Shown here in pieces: positions 22,555 through 22,732 of a stretch of 22,732 bases of DNA. A program made the translations under genes and the position numbers. The stretch's first letter is position 1; the number at the start of each line of letters is the position of its first letter. Below the pieces are notes generated by a model, which saw nothing but the letters and a program-made list of their open reading frames with translations, did not search any database and was not told the DNA's origin. Source of the stretch: an uncultured Clostridia bacterium. GTDB taxonomy: Bacteria; Bacillota; Clostridia; Peptostreptococcales; Anaerovoracaceae. Location: positions 1 to 22,732 of the forward strand of contig CALDNM010000176.1 in assembly GCA_937915045.1 (NCBI GenBank). Direction: 5' to 3'.

Positions 22555-22583
22555 ATTTTAACATAAAAAAGCAGGACTCACAA
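22555..22583 (-). promoter_or_regulatory. Promoter of the aroD operon, -35 inside a terminator hairpin
   Basis: On the minus strand -35 TTGTGA (22578-22583), a 17-nt spacer and -10 TAAAAT (22555-22560), with an extended -10 TGT. The predicted leader is about 20 nt and includes the aroD ribosome site. The -35 lies in the loop and 3' stem of the terminator for the upstream gene. Confidence 0.55.
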
Positions 22584-22595
22584 TGGAGCCCTGCT
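22564..22595 (-). terminator. Rho-independent terminator of an upstream gene beyond the window
   Basis: On the minus strand AGCAGGGCTC, a 6-nt loop, GAGTCCTGCT (10 pairs, one G-U) and then TTTTTATG. A clear intrinsic terminator pointing left, so a minus-strand transcript must enter from beyond the right edge. Confidence 0.8.
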
Positions 22596-22605
22596 TCTGT
22601 AAATC

Positions 22606-22732
22606 TTATTCTTTAATGCGCAGGATTTTTTCAAATCCAAATCCTGAATACGCCGGATTTTTCGTGGTACACAAGGCGCCAAGCTCGCGAGGCACGGAGC
22701 GTACTTTTCGTACGCGAGTACCGAGCTGTGCG
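22606..22732 (-). repeat. Hairpin-rich edge sequence, possible intergenic repeat (or end of a gene cut by the window)
   Basis: Two inverted repeats lie here: CAGGATTT/AAATCCTG (22621-22646, 10-nt loop) and a 46-nt imperfect palindrome (22682-22727) with paired blocks AGCTC/GAGCT, GGCAC/GTACC and GCGTAC/GTACGC. On the minus strand an open frame of about 42 codons runs from the edge to a TAA at 22606-22608 (ending FGFEKILRIKE), 10 nt before the terminator. It could be the end of a gene, but a second frame is also open for about 32 codons and the palindromes suggest a repeat instead. I cannot decide. Confidence 0.35.

Noticed and set aside
1..22732. CRISPR array, phage or defence genes
   Set aside because: No regularly spaced repeats, no Cas, integrase, restriction or toxin-antitoxin-like genes were found. 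The window is housekeeping DNA.

Overview
The window looks like a chromosomal segment of a low-to-mid GC Gram-positive anaerobe. The likely group is Bacillota, class Clostridia, perhaps the Mogibacterium/Anaerovoracaceae group. That placement is inference from the uninterrupted S10-spc-secY-adk-map gene order, the zinc-type S14, the zinc-lid adenylate kinase, a KtrAB-type potassium system, a two-ATPase ECF transporter with QueT, and a TGS-uridine-kinase fusion. No 16S gene is present to settle it. All genes but one lie on the minus strand, so the window reads biologically from right to left.

Region 1 (22732 to about 16757). The extreme right edge holds hairpin-rich DNA and a terminator. A compact operon follows: aroD, ecfA1, ecfA2, ecfT, queT, trmB and a class I/II aminotransferase. 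Its genes overlap by 4 to 23 nt or lie about 10 nt apart. It is followed by a damaged tRNA-Gly-like gene and a good terminator. Themes are the shikimate pathway, vitamin or queuosine-precursor uptake, tRNA modification and amino-acid transamination.

Region 2 (16642 to 12001). A trkH/ktrB and trkA/ktrA pair for potassium uptake comes first. It converges on a small orphan gene, the only plus-strand gene. That gene is divergent from a PC4/YdbC-like DNA-binding protein with an SSB-like acidic tail. Next is a uridine-kinase-like gene broken near its 3' end by an internal deletion and frameshift, then a terminator.

Region 3 (about 11873 to 1). A promoter and a structured leader of about 240 nt precede the complete S10-spc ribosomal cluster: S10, L3, L4, L23, L2, S19, L22, S3, L16, L29, S17, L14, L24, L5, S14, S8, L6, L18, S5, L30, L15, then secY, adk and the start of map, cut by the window edge. 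No terminator is visible inside this cluster.

Most of the window is housekeeping. The items that deserve a second look are the tRNA-Gly-like gene whose anticodon arm is partly inverted and 8 nt short, the PC4-like protein ending in DEASTPF, two genes (trkH and the kinase) whose -10 boxes sit so close to the start codon that their mRNAs should be leaderless, the kinase deletion, the orphan plus-strand gene, and the palindromic element at the right edge.
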